From NCBI GenBank assembly GCA_021286825.1, contig JAJTBP010000002.1, positions 1 to 60,031 of the forward strand: a stretch of 60,031 bases of DNA, written 5' to 3'. The translations under genes and the position numbers were made by a program. Under the pieces are notes generated by a model, which saw nothing but the letters and a program-made list of their open reading frames with translations, did no database searches and had not been told where the DNA came from. This DNA comes from Marinilabiliales bacterium. Lineage in GTDB: Bacteria > Bacteroidota > Bacteroidia > Bacteroidales > Prolixibacteraceae. Shown here in pieces: positions 44,577 through 54,201 of the stretch. Every line of letters begins with the position of its first letter. Positions within the stretch are counted from its first letter, which is position 1.

Positions 44577-45785
44577 TCAGCCACTGATCCATCGCTCGGG
44601 ATCCTGTTTGGCATTTTCATACCAGAGCTGAAACTTCAGAACCGTTCTGTTGTCATCCTCTTTGTCTGTGAAAACCACACCCAATTCCTGTTTGGTATCC
44701 ACTTTCTGCCCCACCTGTACATTGACAGAAGCCAGGTTGGAATAGACCGTCAAATAACTTCCATGTCGAAGGATAATGGCCATATTTCCTCCGGGGATCG
44801 CCAATATCTTGGTAACCTCTCCTTTGAAAACGGCCCGCGCCTTCGAACCCGCCTGTGTGGTGATATCGATACCCGAATTTCGCTTGATCACGCGCTTCAA
44901 CACCAGGTCGGGATGTTCCCCAAAATGATCTGTGATGATACCCCGGGCCACTGGCCATGGCAACTTACCCTTGTTCTGCGAGAAATCATCCGATAAAATC
45001 TTCATCTCCGGTGTTACCTTGGCCCCGGTATTCTTGGCATTTTTTGCCGCTCTCCGTTTGATCTCCTCCGCTATGCTCTTTTCAATTTCCTGCTCTAGCT
45101 TCTGGGCAATTCGTTGCTGACTCTCCAGCTTCTTGCGCAAATCTTTCTCCTTTTTCTGCAACGAATCGTAATACTCTTTTTGCTCAGCTTTCTGCTTTTC
45201 ATAGAGTTCAGACTGACTCATCTTCACCGTCAGCAGCTGCTTCTTATCACTCTTGCGCGAATTCAGCTCATCAACCAACTGAGACAGTTTGGCTTGGAGC
45301 GATTTGATCTCTTCAACCTGTGTGCGACGATAATCCGAATATTGCCGGAGATAAGCAAAACGTTTGTAGGCTTGATTAAAGTCATCCGAAGAGAGCAAGA
45401 ACAACATTTGATCCGTTTGATTCTGGTTCCTGCGGGCGTAACGGATCATGGCCGCATATCTGCCTTTGATCCGTTCGAGATCAGCGGAGAGGGAATCCAA
45501 ATTCCTTGAACTCTTCAGAATGGTAGAATCCAAATATCCCAACTCATTGTTGATGTTGGTGATGAGATTGGCCTGAAGCTTAATCTTCTTGTCAAGCATC
45601 GAAAGCCTGTTGATGGAACTCTTGGAATTCTGATCCGTCTCTTTCAACAAATGGTTGATGTACTCAATCTCCTGAGTCGTTTTCTCTTTCTGCTTTCTTA
45701 AATCATTGATCGATTGGCCAACAGAGGTATGTGCCAACCATAGCAAAAAGAAACCCATCATCCAGTTACGCATGGCCAAAATCAT
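44577..45785 (-). CDS. EnvC/NlpD-like murein hydrolase activator (degenerate M23 domain)
   Basis: About 402 residues: signal peptide, a long coiled coil (about 25-245, rich in Lys/Glu/Gln, e.g. LRKKLESQQRIAQKLEQEI), and a C-terminal LytM/M23 fold. Zinc ligands of active M23 enzymes are lost: the first His is Asn (KRNSGIDI), the YAHL His is Asn (VYSNLA), and the HLHFE end reads LKFQLW. This is how EnvC-type proteins look: they do not cut peptidoglycan but activate amidases at division. ATG 45785 lies just past the DUF4292 stop; ATG 45773 is an alternative. It closes the conserved flippase-dut-TPR-DUF4292 run. Confidence 0.88.
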   Translation of the reverse strand: MILAMRNWMMGFFLLWLAHTSVGQSINDLRKQKEKTTQEIEYINHLLKETDQNSKSSINRLSMLDKKIKLQANLITNINNELGYLDSTILKSSRNLDSLSADLERIKGRYAAMIRYARRNQNQTDQMLFLLSSDDFNQAYKRFAYLRQYSDYRRTQVEEIKSLQAKLSQLVDELNSRKSDKKQLLTVKMSQSELYEKQKAEQKEYYDSLQKKEKDLRKKLESQQRIAQKLEQEIEKSIAEEIKRRAAKNAKNTGAKVTPEMKILSDDFSQNKGKLPWPVARGIITDHFGEHPDLVLKRVIKRNSGIDITTQAGSKARAVFKGEVTKILAIPGGNMAIILRHGSYLTVYSNLASVNVQVGQKVDTKQELGVVFTDKEDDNRTVLKFQLWYENAKQDPERWISG

Positions 45786-45786
45786 T

Positions 45787-46668
45787 TCACTCCTTTCCGG
45801 TTTTTTCCAATGTCTCTCTTCTGTATTTCGACGGGATGGAGAATCCAAATTCAGTCTCATCATTCACCGATACCTTCGACAACTCCACTTCCAGCTTCAA
45901 CCGCTCTTTCCCGGTGAGGGTGGCGACAATATTGCCCGGAAACCAACCATTGGCTAGCGGTTTGAACTCCGAAAAATCGATGGTCACGATCCTTCCCGAA
46001 TCAATATCACTGTACACCAATCGCCTGACGACAAAGATATCCGGATCTACAAAAATATCCTGCTTCACCAGGTGATCTTCTTCCTTTCGTTGTTTGAACC
46101 TTTCATACTTCCCTTCATTGTTGAGAAATCGTTTGAATTTCCTCTCCCGTAACGAAGAAATCTTGTACATATTCTCGGCAACCGAAACCACGTAATCCTT
46201 AAATTGATTCTCTTTCTGATCGATCTTGATCGATTGCAGATGATTGCTTAGGATCGCCTGTATGCTTTGAAATTCGAGGTCATAACCAATAAATTCACCC
46301 AATCTGGCAATCGATTCAGACATAACAAATTTGTCTATGTAATAAACCAACCGAAATGAATCAGGATCCACTTCCATCTTGCCAACAGGAAACGACAACT
46401 TCTGTGCCGATAGCTGTATGATGCTATCCTTTTTAATCTTGTACAATCCCCTGACAGAGGAGGTCTTCCCATTGTTGTCGATCGACAAATTGACTTTCTT
46501 TACAGACAACGTGTTAAATTGCAGTTCATTGTCCAGAACCTGACGTACAATTTTTTTTACACTCATCGGACGCAGTTTCTTCTCAATGACCACCTTCTCG
46601 GTATGCTTGCATCCGGAAAGGAACAGCATCAAAAGAAACAACCCAAAGATCCCTAACCTCTTGTTCAT
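45787..46668 (-). CDS. DUF4292 lipoprotein
   Basis: A 293-residue lipoprotein (lipobox LFLSGC, Cys about residue 20) with a DUF4292 domain, a LolA/LolB-like half-barrel: SVKKVNLSIDNNGKTSSVRG, KDSIIQLSAQKLSFPVGKMEVDPDSF, FIGYDLEFQSIQAILSNHL. In Bacteroidota the family sits next to M23/EnvC-like and TPR genes and is expected to handle lipoproteins or lipids at the outer membrane. It lies 57 bases after the TPR gene and one base before the EnvC-like start. The exact cargo is unknown. Confidence 0.87.
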   Translation of the reverse strand: MNKRLGIFGLFLLMLFLSGCKHTEKVVIEKKLRPMSVKKIVRQVLDNELQFNTLSVKKVNLSIDNNGKTSSVRGLYKIKKDSIIQLSAQKLSFPVGKMEVDPDSFRLVYYIDKFVMSESIARLGEFIGYDLEFQSIQAILSNHLQSIKIDQKENQFKDYVVSVAENMYKISSLRERKFKRFLNNEGKYERFKQRKEEDHLVKQDIFVDPDIFVVRRLVYSDIDSGRIVTIDFSEFKPLANGWFPGNIVATLTGKERLKLEVELSKVSVNDETEFGFSIPSKYRRETLEKTGKE

Positions 46669-46725
46669 GTCAATACAATCTCCTAATATTTTATCCCTTC
46701 ACACCTTCCCTGGCAGACTGCCCAT

Positions 46726-48501
46726 TCATTGGACCTCCTCAGATTCTATGTAAACCACCTTCCTGATCTTCTCCGGAAGAACTTTGGAGGGATTACCCAT
46801 CTTAAGGGATTGGTTCCACTGCTCAACGGCCTTCTCCTTTTCATTGAGGAAAAACAGAATGTCGCCATAATGTTCCAACAATACAGGATTCTGCTCCTGA
46901 TTGTTGGTTAGGGCAGATTCCATATAAAACTTTGCCAGCTTGAAATCCTTTTTCTTAAACAACACCCAGGCATAGGTATCCAAATACGTAGCATTGTTTG
47001 CATTATTCTGCACCACAGCACTGCTAAGCTTCTCTGCCACATCCAATTTGGTATTCCTTACAGAAAGGTAATAGGCATAATTGTTCATAGCCAGCCAATT
47101 TTTGGGGTCCATCTGGACCACCTTGTCAAACCAGCTGAAGGCTTCATCATATTTCTTAAGCTTGTAAAAAGCCTCCGCCCTGTAGGTATAAATCTGAGAC
47201 ATGGCCTGGGGATTGTTGACAATGTTTACCTCCGCTGAATCCAGCACAGAAAACACCTCCTGGTAGCGATCCATCTGAAGTAAGGCCACGGCATCCAAAA
47301 TGTAAATGAGCGGTTGTTCAGGAAAATACTTTACCGCCTCCTTGCTATCCTCCGAAAGTGCCTTCCAGTCTGTCAGATCATTGTCCAGATACATCAGCCG
47401 TTCCCAATAGGGATAATTGCCTTTGTTCAACTCAACAGCCAGTTTTAACTGCTCCCGGGCTTCGCGATTCTGCTTTTTGGAAATGAAATATTCTGCATAC
47501 AAAGCCCGAGGCCGCTCATCATCCGTATGCCTTTCCAGGAGTATGTGAATGAGCGAATTCTGTTGGTCATCACTCAACTTATGATCTTCCGTCTGAGCAA
47601 GAAACAGATACATTTGAATCTTCGTCTCCAGCTCAATGTCGGGATTTTCGAAGCCCATCTTCAGTTCCTGGAAAGCCTTATCATATTCGCCCTTCATCCG
47701 GTAATAGTTGGTAAGGGAAAAATGAACGAACCCATCATGGGGCTTCAACTCCAACACCTTGTTAAATTGGACAATGGCCTTATCCAAGGTGCTGTCTGAA
47801 AGGTACATATCTCCCAACATACCATAATACCTCGGATTCCCGGGAGCTTGATGGATCAAGTTTTCCAATTCATGATATGCCTCCGGCTTTTTCCCCATTT
47901 TCAGAAAAATCGCCTGCTTACCCAAGGCTGTTTGTTCGCTGACTCCCGACTTCTTCTCCACATCATTGTAGGCAGAAAGGGCATCCATCGGTTTGCCAGC
48001 CATGTTCAGCATTTCAGCCCGAAAAATGGGATAGTCGTTGTTGTCCGGCTCGATGGTGGAAAGAACGGCAAAAGTACCCGCTGCCTTCTCATACAACTTA
48101 TTTTGCTGATAGATCTTGGCCAACAGGAGTTGATAATATTTATTGTCCGGACTTATCGAAACAGCCTTTTCGAGCATCATCATGGCGCTTTGAAAATCAC
48201 CCTTGGCCAAATGAATGTTGGCTATCTCATAGAGCGAGGAAGAGGAGTAGGGATCCATTTCCAAACATCTGGAGAATATTTTGATCGCCTCATCCACATT
48301 CCCAAGCGTCCGCTGCTTGACACCCTCTACAAACAGATACTGAAAGGTCTGTCGCTGATCTTCATTCAACAAGGACATACTGTTACTCTCTTCGCCAATC
48401 ACCCTTTTTTCCTGAACAGGCAACTGTTTCGCAACTTTACAGGAGAAGAGGGATAGGCTGATGGGCAGCAGTACCCGGATGAAAATGGATTTTATCTTCA
48501 T
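46726..48501 (-). CDS. TPR-repeat lipoprotein
   Basis: 591 residues with a lipoprotein signal (SLSLFSC, Cys about 21) and at least ten tetratricopeptide repeats across the rest, for example AIKIFSRCLEMDPYSSSSLYE, AIVQFNKVLELKPHDGFVHF and AFSWFDKVVQMDPKNWLAMN. It is an outer-membrane-facing scaffold protein. Its place between dut and DUF4292 is conserved in many Bacteroidota, suggesting a shared role in envelope building. No catalytic motif was seen. Confidence 0.87.
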   Translation of the reverse strand: MKIKSIFIRVLLPISLSLFSCKVAKQLPVQEKRVIGEESNSMSLLNEDQRQTFQYLFVEGVKQRTLGNVDEAIKIFSRCLEMDPYSSSSLYEIANIHLAKGDFQSAMMMLEKAVSISPDNKYYQLLLAKIYQQNKLYEKAAGTFAVLSTIEPDNNDYPIFRAEMLNMAGKPMDALSAYNDVEKKSGVSEQTALGKQAIFLKMGKKPEAYHELENLIHQAPGNPRYYGMLGDMYLSDSTLDKAIVQFNKVLELKPHDGFVHFSLTNYYRMKGEYDKAFQELKMGFENPDIELETKIQMYLFLAQTEDHKLSDDQQNSLIHILLERHTDDERPRALYAEYFISKKQNREAREQLKLAVELNKGNYPYWERLMYLDNDLTDWKALSEDSKEAVKYFPEQPLIYILDAVALLQMDRYQEVFSVLDSAEVNIVNNPQAMSQIYTYRAEAFYKLKKYDEAFSWFDKVVQMDPKNWLAMNNYAYYLSVRNTKLDVAEKLSSAVVQNNANNATYLDTYAWVLFKKKDFKLAKFYMESALTNNQEQNPVLLEHYGDILFFLNEKEKAVEQWNQSLKMGNPSKVLPEKIRKVVYIESEEVQ

Positions 48502-48524
48502 TTTGTTTCTTTTACCTTAAAAAA

Positions 48525-48959
48525 TCAATGCCTGCCGGTATGACCAAAACCACCATCTCCACGCTCTGACTCCTCCAATGAATCTGTCTCCTCCCATGAG
48601 ATTCGTGCATAACTTGCAATGACCATTTGGGCAATTCGCTCAGCAGGATTGACAACAAAACTTTCAGCCGATAAATTGACGAGAATGATTTTGATTTCTC
48701 CACGGTAATCCGCATCAATGGTCCCGGGTGAATTCAGAACCGTCACACCTTTGGAGATCGCCAGTCCACTGCGAGGCCGGACCTGTGCCTCATAACCTTC
48801 AGGAAGCTGGATATACAAACCCGTTGGAATCAATGCCCTTCCCAGAGGTTCAATTACGACTGGTGCCGCCAGATCAGCCCGAAGATCCATTCCGGCAGAA
48901 TGAAGGGTACTGTATTCCGGCAAGTTATTCTTTGATTTATTGACTATCCTTACTTTCAT
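48525..48959 (-). CDS. dut: dUTP diphosphatase
   Basis: A 144-residue trimeric dUTPase. It hydrolyses dUTP to dUMP and pyrophosphate, keeping uracil out of DNA and supplying thymidylate synthesis. All five motifs are present: AGMDLRA (1), RPRSGLA (2), [13 protein letters not shown] (3), AERIAQMV (4) and the C-terminal [12 protein letters not shown] (5). Length and motif spacing are standard. It lies 23 bases upstream of the TPR gene in the conserved envelope cluster. Confidence 0.96.
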   Translation of the reverse strand: MKVRIVNKSKNNLPEYSTLHSAGMDLRADLAAPVVIEPLGRALIPTGLYIQLPEGYEAQVRPRSGLAISKGVTVLNSPGTIDADYRGEIKIILVNLSAESFVVNPAERIAQMVIASYARISWEETDSLEESERGDGGFGHTGRH

Positions 48960-49065
48960 TTTTGACTATTTTGAAAACGATCTTGTGCTATGATTTGGCT
49001 GCATTGACCAACCGGCAATCATCCTTCCACCGGACCGATGATGAATCGGCTAAGATAAGAAATAT

Positions 49066-50571
49066 TCACCCTTTCAATCTATCCGCGATCCGCTTCGGCA
49101 CCAATCTGATCAAATCAGATCGCTCATTTCTCCAGATGAAAAACAGAAAAACAGAAAACAAGAGGGTTCTGAATCCCAAGGTATACAAAAGACGATCCAT
49201 CTTGACCAAAAGAATGATTACATAAAGTGCGATGGCCACCAAAAAATAGAGACCCAACTTCTTTAGTTCGTAAGGTACCGGAAAGTATTTCTGTCCATAA
49301 TAGTAGGAGACAAGCGTCATGACAAGCGTGGAAACAAAAAAGCCGTAGGCCGATGCCAGATAACCCAGGTGAGGTATAAAGATTACATTGATCACCAGGG
49401 TGATGACAGAGCCTATAATGGAGAACAAGGCGCCATATCTCGTTTGATCGGTTAGCTTGTACCAAAGCGACTGCGTATAGAATATTCCCAAAAACAGATT
49501 GCCCATCAACAACCAGGGAACAACCGATAACCCTTCGTGGTATCCTGAATGGGTTGATCCAATGAAGAATTTCAATACATCGATGTAACATTCAACACCC
49601 AAGAATATCAGCAATCCAAAAATGACGAAATAATTCATGATCACACTGTAAACCTTCTTGGATGCCTCGTTCTTGTAATGCGAAAAGAGAAACGGCTCAA
49701 AAGAAAATCGAAACGCCTGTATAAATAAGGTCATCAATATGGCCAATTTGCCACTCGCCGCATAGACCCCCAACTCATATTTCGGATCCTTGCCACCTGT
49801 AATCAATTCCGGTATCAAAATCTTATCGATGTTGAGGATAACCATTCCGGTTATTCCGACGATCAGGATGGGCCAACCATAATGCAGCATTTCCTTCAAT
49901 AAGGACCCGTCAAATTTTAGATTTCTGTAAGACAAATCCGGAATAAACAATACCATGGTAACCACAGAAGCAATCAGATAGGAAAGAAAAACATAGCCTA
50001 TGCCTATCTCGGGAGAATAGAAATAACGGAGGAAGGACTGGGGATGAGCAGCCAATACCCTTGGACACAACAAAATCCAGAACAGATTGAGCAAGATGTT
50101 GACGCCAATGTTAACCAACTTGAAGAAGGCAAACTTAATGGGACGTTCCTGTAAGCGCAAACGCCCAAAGGGAATGGCAGAGAGTGCATCCAGGGCCACA
50201 GTCAATCCCATCCAAACCACATATTCAGGATGGTCTGACAATTCAACCCATCCTGCCAATCGTTTCGAAAAGAGGAGAACAAGCAAAACAAATGCCGAGG
50301 AGGTAAGGGCTATCGATCCCAAAGCCGTTCCAAAGACAAGATTGGGTTTGCTATGCCTGCTGGCATAACGGAAATAGGAAGTCTCCATTCCATAAGTGAG
50401 AAAAACCTGAAGGATGGAAACGTACGCCAGCAAATTGCTCATAATTCCGAACTTATCCGGAACAAATGTCCAGGCATAAATGGGTGTGAGCAAATAATTC
50501 AAGAATCGCCCGACAATGCTCGACATACCATAGATCATGGTATCTCCTGCCAATTTCTTTAATGCACTCAA
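49066..50571 (-). CDS. Wzx-like oligosaccharide/lipid flippase
   Basis: A 501-residue MATE/MOP-superfamily membrane protein with about 12-14 helices. The start SALKKLAGDTMIYGMSSIVGRFLNYLLTPIY is a hallmark of the Bacteroidota polysaccharide-biosynthesis flippase group. It would flip undecaprenyl-linked oligosaccharides or a peptidoglycan/LPS precursor. The start codon is TTG at 50571: an in-frame stop lies five codons upstream and no ATG intervenes, while the next ATG would remove the conserved LKKLAGDT start. A -7 box lies about 26 bases upstream. Confidence 0.88.
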   Translation of the reverse strand: MSALKKLAGDTMIYGMSSIVGRFLNYLLTPIYAWTFVPDKFGIMSNLLAYVSILQVFLTYGMETSYFRYASRHSKPNLVFGTALGSIALTSSAFVLLVLLFSKRLAGWVELSDHPEYVVWMGLTVALDALSAIPFGRLRLQERPIKFAFFKLVNIGVNILLNLFWILLCPRVLAAHPQSFLRYFYSPEIGIGYVFLSYLIASVVTMVLFIPDLSYRNLKFDGSLLKEMLHYGWPILIVGITGMVILNIDKILIPELITGGKDPKYELGVYAASGKLAILMTLFIQAFRFSFEPFLFSHYKNEASKKVYSVIMNYFVIFGLLIFLGVECYIDVLKFFIGSTHSGYHEGLSVVPWLLMGNLFLGIFYTQSLWYKLTDQTRYGALFSIIGSVITLVINVIFIPHLGYLASAYGFFVSTLVMTLVSYYYGQKYFPVPYELKKLGLYFLVAIALYVIILLVKMDRLLYTLGFRTLLFSVFLFFIWRNERSDLIRLVPKRIADRLKG

Positions 50572-50596
50572 GTCAGGATGGTTTTAACGTTGTTTG

Positions 50597-50604
50597 CAAA
50601 GATA
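50597..50604 (-). promoter_or_regulatory. -7 element upstream of the flippase
   Basis: On the minus strand TATCTTTG (50604-50597) is a perfect TAnnTTTG, about 26 bases before the TTG start at 50571. No clear -33 TTG is present. Confidence 0.35.
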
Positions 50605-50681
50605 AGGAAGATTAAGATATGGCTGTGATTTATACCATCTTTAGACACAACTCTGCTGAGAGATTCTCTTCTCTGAGGATG

Positions 50682-50713
50682 TTGGTGATTTTGAAATAAG
50701 TATTCTATTTTTG
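50682..50713 (+). promoter_or_regulatory. Bacteroidota promoter for the glutaminyl cyclotransferase gene
   Basis: TTG (50682-50684), 21 bases, TATTTTTG (50706-50713). The start site near 50720 is about 12 bases before the ATG at 50732. The alternative TTG start at 50711 would lie inside this promoter. Confidence 0.6.
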
Positions 50714-50731
50714 ACTAAAATTTTCATCTGT

Positions 50732-51808
50732 ATGAACAGATACAATGGACTTCTTTCAGCAACACTATTCTTGTTGCTCATTTTTACAAACTGTGGGGAA
50801 TCAAAATCTCATTCCAGAAATCCCGTCACTGCCATACAACTGGAATCCAATGGAAAAAGCATCACATGGGGTGAGGAGATCAAGGTGAATCTGGAGACGA
50901 AACTCAGGGATGGAAACCTTGATAAAATTTTTGTTTTTGTGGACGGAATCCAAGTGCTTGATTCTAAAAATCTCACCAATTCCTTTACCTACAAAAGTTC
51001 TGATTATGGAGTGGGCAAACATCTGATTAAGGTCAAAGCCGTCAAGGATGATGGAAGCATTGGTGAAAATTATAAGGAAATTCAGGTTAATTCTAATGTA
51101 GTTCCCATCAAGTATACCTACAAAATTATCACAACCTTTCCACACAATCCTGATCATTTTACACAAGGTTTGGAATTTCATGATTCCAAACTTTATGAAG
51201 GTACCGGACAAGAAGGCAGCTCTGCACTGTATCAGATCAATTTGCAAAATGGAAAAGAAATTCGAAGTTATAAACTTGACGATCAATTTTTTGGAGAAGG
51301 AATCACAATTCTTGACGGAAAAATTTATCAACTTACCTATAAACACCGAATCGGTTTTGTCTACGATCTGAATACCTTCAAACCACTCAAAAGATGGGCA
51401 TTTTCATCGCAGGAAGGGTGGGGACTTACCAATGACGGAAAGTCTCTGATCATGAGTGATGGAACGGAATTTATCAATTTTATTAACCCGATCACATTTC
51501 AGGTTGAGCGAAAAATTCAGGTCTGTGACAACCGCAATCTTTGCACAAACATCAATGAACTGGAATATATTAAAGGAGATATTTGGGCCAATGTTTGGCA
51601 AACTGATCGGATCCTTATCATTGATCCCAAAAGTGGCGTCGTGAAGGCAGAAATAGACATGAGTGGATTATCCGGCACCATTGTGGAAAATCCAAAAAAT
51701 CCAATTGATGTCTTAAATGGAATCGCCTGGAACCCGGAAAATGATAAAATTTACGTGACCGGTAAACTATGGCCGAAATTGTTCGAAATTCAACTGGTTC
51801 AAAAATGA
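50732..51808 (+). CDS. Glutaminyl-peptide cyclotransferase, lipoprotein
   Basis: About 358 residues from the ATG at 50732. A lipoprotein signal (LIFTNC, Cys about 20) is followed by an Ig-like domain (about 30-115, WGEEIKVNLETKLRDG, FTYKSSDYGVGKHLIKVKA), then the five-bladed propeller of plant/bacterial-type glutamine cyclotransferase: PHNPDHFTQGLEF, YEGTGQEGSS, EGWGLTNDG, CTNINELEYIKG and NGIAWNPENDKIYVTGKLWP. It converts N-terminal Gln to pyroglutamate on exported proteins, protecting them from aminopeptidases. The convergent ruvB stop is one base away with no terminator between. Confidence 0.9.
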   Translation: MNRYNGLLSATLFLLLIFTNCGESKSHSRNPVTAIQLESNGKSITWGEEIKVNLETKLRDGNLDKIFVFVDGIQVLDSKNLTNSFTYKSSDYGVGKHLIKVKAVKDDGSIGENYKEIQVNSNVVPIKYTYKIITTFPHNPDHFTQGLEFHDSKLYEGTGQEGSSALYQINLQNGKEIRSYKLDDQFFGEGITILDGKIYQLTYKHRIGFVYDLNTFKPLKRWAFSSQEGWGLTNDGKSLIMSDGTEFINFINPITFQVERKIQVCDNRNLCTNINELEYIKGDIWANVWQTDRILIIDPKSGVVKAEIDMSGLSGTIVENPKNPIDVLNGIAWNPENDKIYVTGKLWPKLFEIQLVQK

Positions 51809-51809
51809 A

Positions 51810-52835
51810 TCAGAACAAAGTCATTTCATTTGAATTTTCGTTCGTCCTGCCAAGGTGTTTGTAAGCCAATTCGGTTACTTCACGCCCCCTTGGGGTCCGT
51901 TTGATAAAACCCTCCTTGATTAGGAAGGGCTCATAAACCTCTTCTATCGTACCGGAATCTTCCCCCACAGCTGTGGCAATCGTCGAAATTCCAACAGGCC
52001 CACCTTTGAATTTATCAAGGATGGTATACAATATTTTGTTATCCATCTCATCCAATCCAAACTGATCAATGTTCAGTGCCTCCAGGGCATATTTGGTTAT
52101 TTCAAGATCAATTTTACCACTTCCTTTCACCATGGCGAAATCACGAACCCTTCGAAGCAAGGAATTGACGATTCTAGGCGTTCCCCGGCTACGACGGGCA
52201 ATTTCATACGTTGCATCATCTGCAATGGCAACATCCAGTATTCTTGCCGAACGCTTCACAATTCCAGTAAGAATTTGAATGTCATAATATTCCAGATGAC
52301 AATTGATGCCAAAGCGGGCTCTTAGGGGTCGTGTTAACAAACCACTTCTGGTCGTCGCTCCAATCAGGGTAAAGGGATTCAATTCCAATTGAATGGAACG
52401 TGCACTCGGACCTTTGTCAATCAAAATATCAATGCGATAATCCTCCATGGCAGAGTAGAGATATTCTTCCACAACCGGACTCAACCGGTGTATCTCGTCA
52501 ATGAAGAGAACATCATTCTTCTCGAGATTGGTCAACAGTCCTGCCAAATCACCAGGCTTATCCAATACGGGACCTGATGTTAACCGCAATTTTACACCGA
52601 GTTCATTGGCAATAATGTTGGATAAAGTGGTTTTACCCAATCCGGGTGGTCCATGGAGCAAAACATGATCAAGTGCTTCCCCCCTCATCATGGCAGCCTT
52701 TACAAAAATCTGAATGTTTTCAATAATTTTTGTTTGCCCGGCAAAATCAGCAAATTTTAATGGACGCAGTTGATTATCGAATTCCTGTTCTACAGAATCC
52801 TGTTCAAAATTTCTTAAATCAACAAATTCACCCAT
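51810..52835 (-). CDS. ruvB: Holliday junction branch migration helicase RuvB
   Basis: A 341-residue AAA+ ATPase. It drives branch migration of Holliday junctions with RuvA in recombination and repair. Motifs: [12 protein letters not shown]-terminus, Walker [12 protein letters not shown], Walker [10 protein letters not shown], the beta-hairpin region [13 protein letters not shown], sensor 1 [10 protein letters not shown], the arginine finger region RARFG, and the C-terminal winged helix [18 protein letters not shown]. Length is standard. It is a lone gene here; a TATTTTTG box (52880-52873 minus strand) is a possible -7 element. Confidence 0.97.
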   Translation of the reverse strand: MGEFVDLRNFEQDSVEQEFDNQLRPLKFADFAGQTKIIENIQIFVKAAMMRGEALDHVLLHGPPGLGKTTLSNIIANELGVKLRLTSGPVLDKPGDLAGLLTNLEKNDVLFIDEIHRLSPVVEEYLYSAMEDYRIDILIDKGPSARSIQLELNPFTLIGATTRSGLLTRPLRARFGINCHLEYYDIQILTGIVKRSARILDVAIADDATYEIARRSRGTPRIVNSLLRRVRDFAMVKGSGKIDLEITKYALEALNIDQFGLDEMDNKILYTILDKFKGGPVGISTIATAVGEDSGTIEEVYEPFLIKEGFIKRTPRGREVTELAYKHLGRTNENSNEMTLF

Positions 52836-52895
52836 GGAAATAAGATGAGAAAATTACTTTCAATGCCTCTGCCAAAAATAAGATAGAAATTTTGT

Positions 52896-53291
52896 TTAAT
52901 CAGCCAGCAACCTGTTTAAAACTTCAAAAAATTTGAAGGAATTAAAGGGCTTTTCCATTAAATAATCCATGCCGCAATCAATACACTTTTGAAAATCATT
53001 GTTTAAGGTATTGGCAGTAAAGGCAATGATGGGAGTTCTAACCAGAGAGGGATCTGCTTCTTCCAATTTTCTGATTTCGATGGCCGACTCAAATCCATCC
53101 ATCACAGGCATCATGAGATCCATCAAAATGACATCATATTTGCCGGATTTGAATTGATTCACTCCTTCCAATCCATTGTTTGCCAAAGTTATAGAACAAT
53201 TATACTTGGCAAGATTAATGCACATCAATCTTTGGTTAAGCAGATTGTCTTCAATCAAAAGTATCTTTAAATTTTCTTTTAGGTTTATCAT
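52896..53291 (-). CDS. Stand-alone response-regulator receiver protein
   Basis: 131 residues from the ATG at 53291 (the open frame continues to a TTG at 53303). A single REC domain: acidic pair in LLIEDNLLNQ, phospho-acceptor Asp in DVILMDLMMPVMDGFE, Thr/Ser switch in PIIAFTANT, and Lys in YLMEKPFN. There is no output domain. Its closest look is to receiver modules of hybrid histidine kinases, so it may pass phosphate to or from such a kinase. No kinase gene is adjacent. Confidence 0.88.
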   Translation of the reverse strand: MINLKENLKILLIEDNLLNQRLMCINLAKYNCSITLANNGLEGVNQFKSGKYDVILMDLMMPVMDGFESAIEIRKLEEADPSLVRTPIIAFTANTLNNDFQKCIDCGMDYLMEKPFNSFKFFEVLNRLLAD

Positions 53292-53303
53292 AGAAGGTAT
53301 CAA

Positions 53304-53766
53304 CAGTTTTATTGGACATAAGGGATATTCAATTAAACGATGGATCTTCGTTAAGGGTTATTCAAACAAAGGGAATTTTAAACAAACATATATTATTATT
53401 GTTTATTAGATAAAGAAAGAATGATAATAATTTATATCCTGTGGATAGTGTTAATAATTTAGGACGGATTTGGGAAGGTATGAAGGAGTGTTTATTTCTT
53501 TTGGTTGTATGAACAATGTAAAATTATGAAATTCATTTGAATAGGTAATTATCAACCTACTGTTAATTTTGAATATTGATAAATCTTTCATTTCTTATTC
53601 TCGTATATTCTTGTGAGGTTTTGTTTTATTTGTTTAGGTAGCTTTGGAAATAACTATTCTGAGTGATCGTGCTTGGGATCATTTGTATTTTGTATTGAAC
53701 CGTTTTAAAAAAGTTTTAAACAATTATTAACAGAATTTTGATTTGGACATTAAATAAGCTCATGTA
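53304..53766. other. AT-rich intergenic region before the rpiB operon
   Basis: About 460 bases, strongly AT-rich, with no convincing gene. It contains -7-like boxes on both strands: CAAACATA at 53393-53400 (TATGTTTG on minus) and TAGCTTTG at 53639-53646 on plus, either of which could drive the flanking genes. A clear -33 partner is missing for both. Confidence 0.45.
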
Positions 53767-54198
53767 ATGAAAAAAATAGTTGTGGCTTCCGATCATGCCG
53801 GTTATCATATGAAAATGGACATTATTGAATATTTGACTGATTTGGGTTATCATGTTGATGATCAAGGTTGTTATTCTGATCAACCATGTGATTATGCAGA
53901 TTTTGCTCACCCTGTGGCTTATGCAGTTGAACAAGATGAAGACATAATAGGTGTGGTCTTTTGTGGTTCCGGCAATGGAATCAACATGACGGTCAACAAA
54001 CACAAAGGCATTAGGTCTGCAATTTGTTGGAATAAGGAATTGTCACATCTGGCAAGGTCACACAACGATGCAAATATTTGCTCTATTCCCGCTCGTTTTG
54101 TGTCATCATCAGATGCAAAAGAGATTGTGTCCGTCTTTCTAAATACAGCTTTTGAAGGAGGTAGACACATAGCCAGAATCCGTAAAATACCGTTATAA
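53767..54198 (+). CDS. rpiB: Ribose 5-phosphate isomerase B
   Basis: A 143-residue RpiB. It interconverts ribose 5-phosphate and ribulose 5-phosphate in the pentose phosphate pathway. Motifs: IVVASDHAGY at the N-terminus, DYADFAHPVA, the GVVFCGSGNGINMTVNKHKGIRSA loop with the catalytic Cys and the anion hole, and SHNDANICSIPARF. Length is normal. It opens a tight operon of six genes; hemW follows after three bases. Confidence 0.95.
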   Translation: MKKIVVASDHAGYHMKMDIIEYLTDLGYHVDDQGCYSDQPCDYADFAHPVAYAVEQDEDIIGVVFCGSGNGINMTVNKHKGIRSAICWNKELSHLARSHNDANICSIPARFVSSSDAKEIVSVFLNTAFEGGRHIARIRKIPL

Positions 54199-54201
54199 GG
54201 T

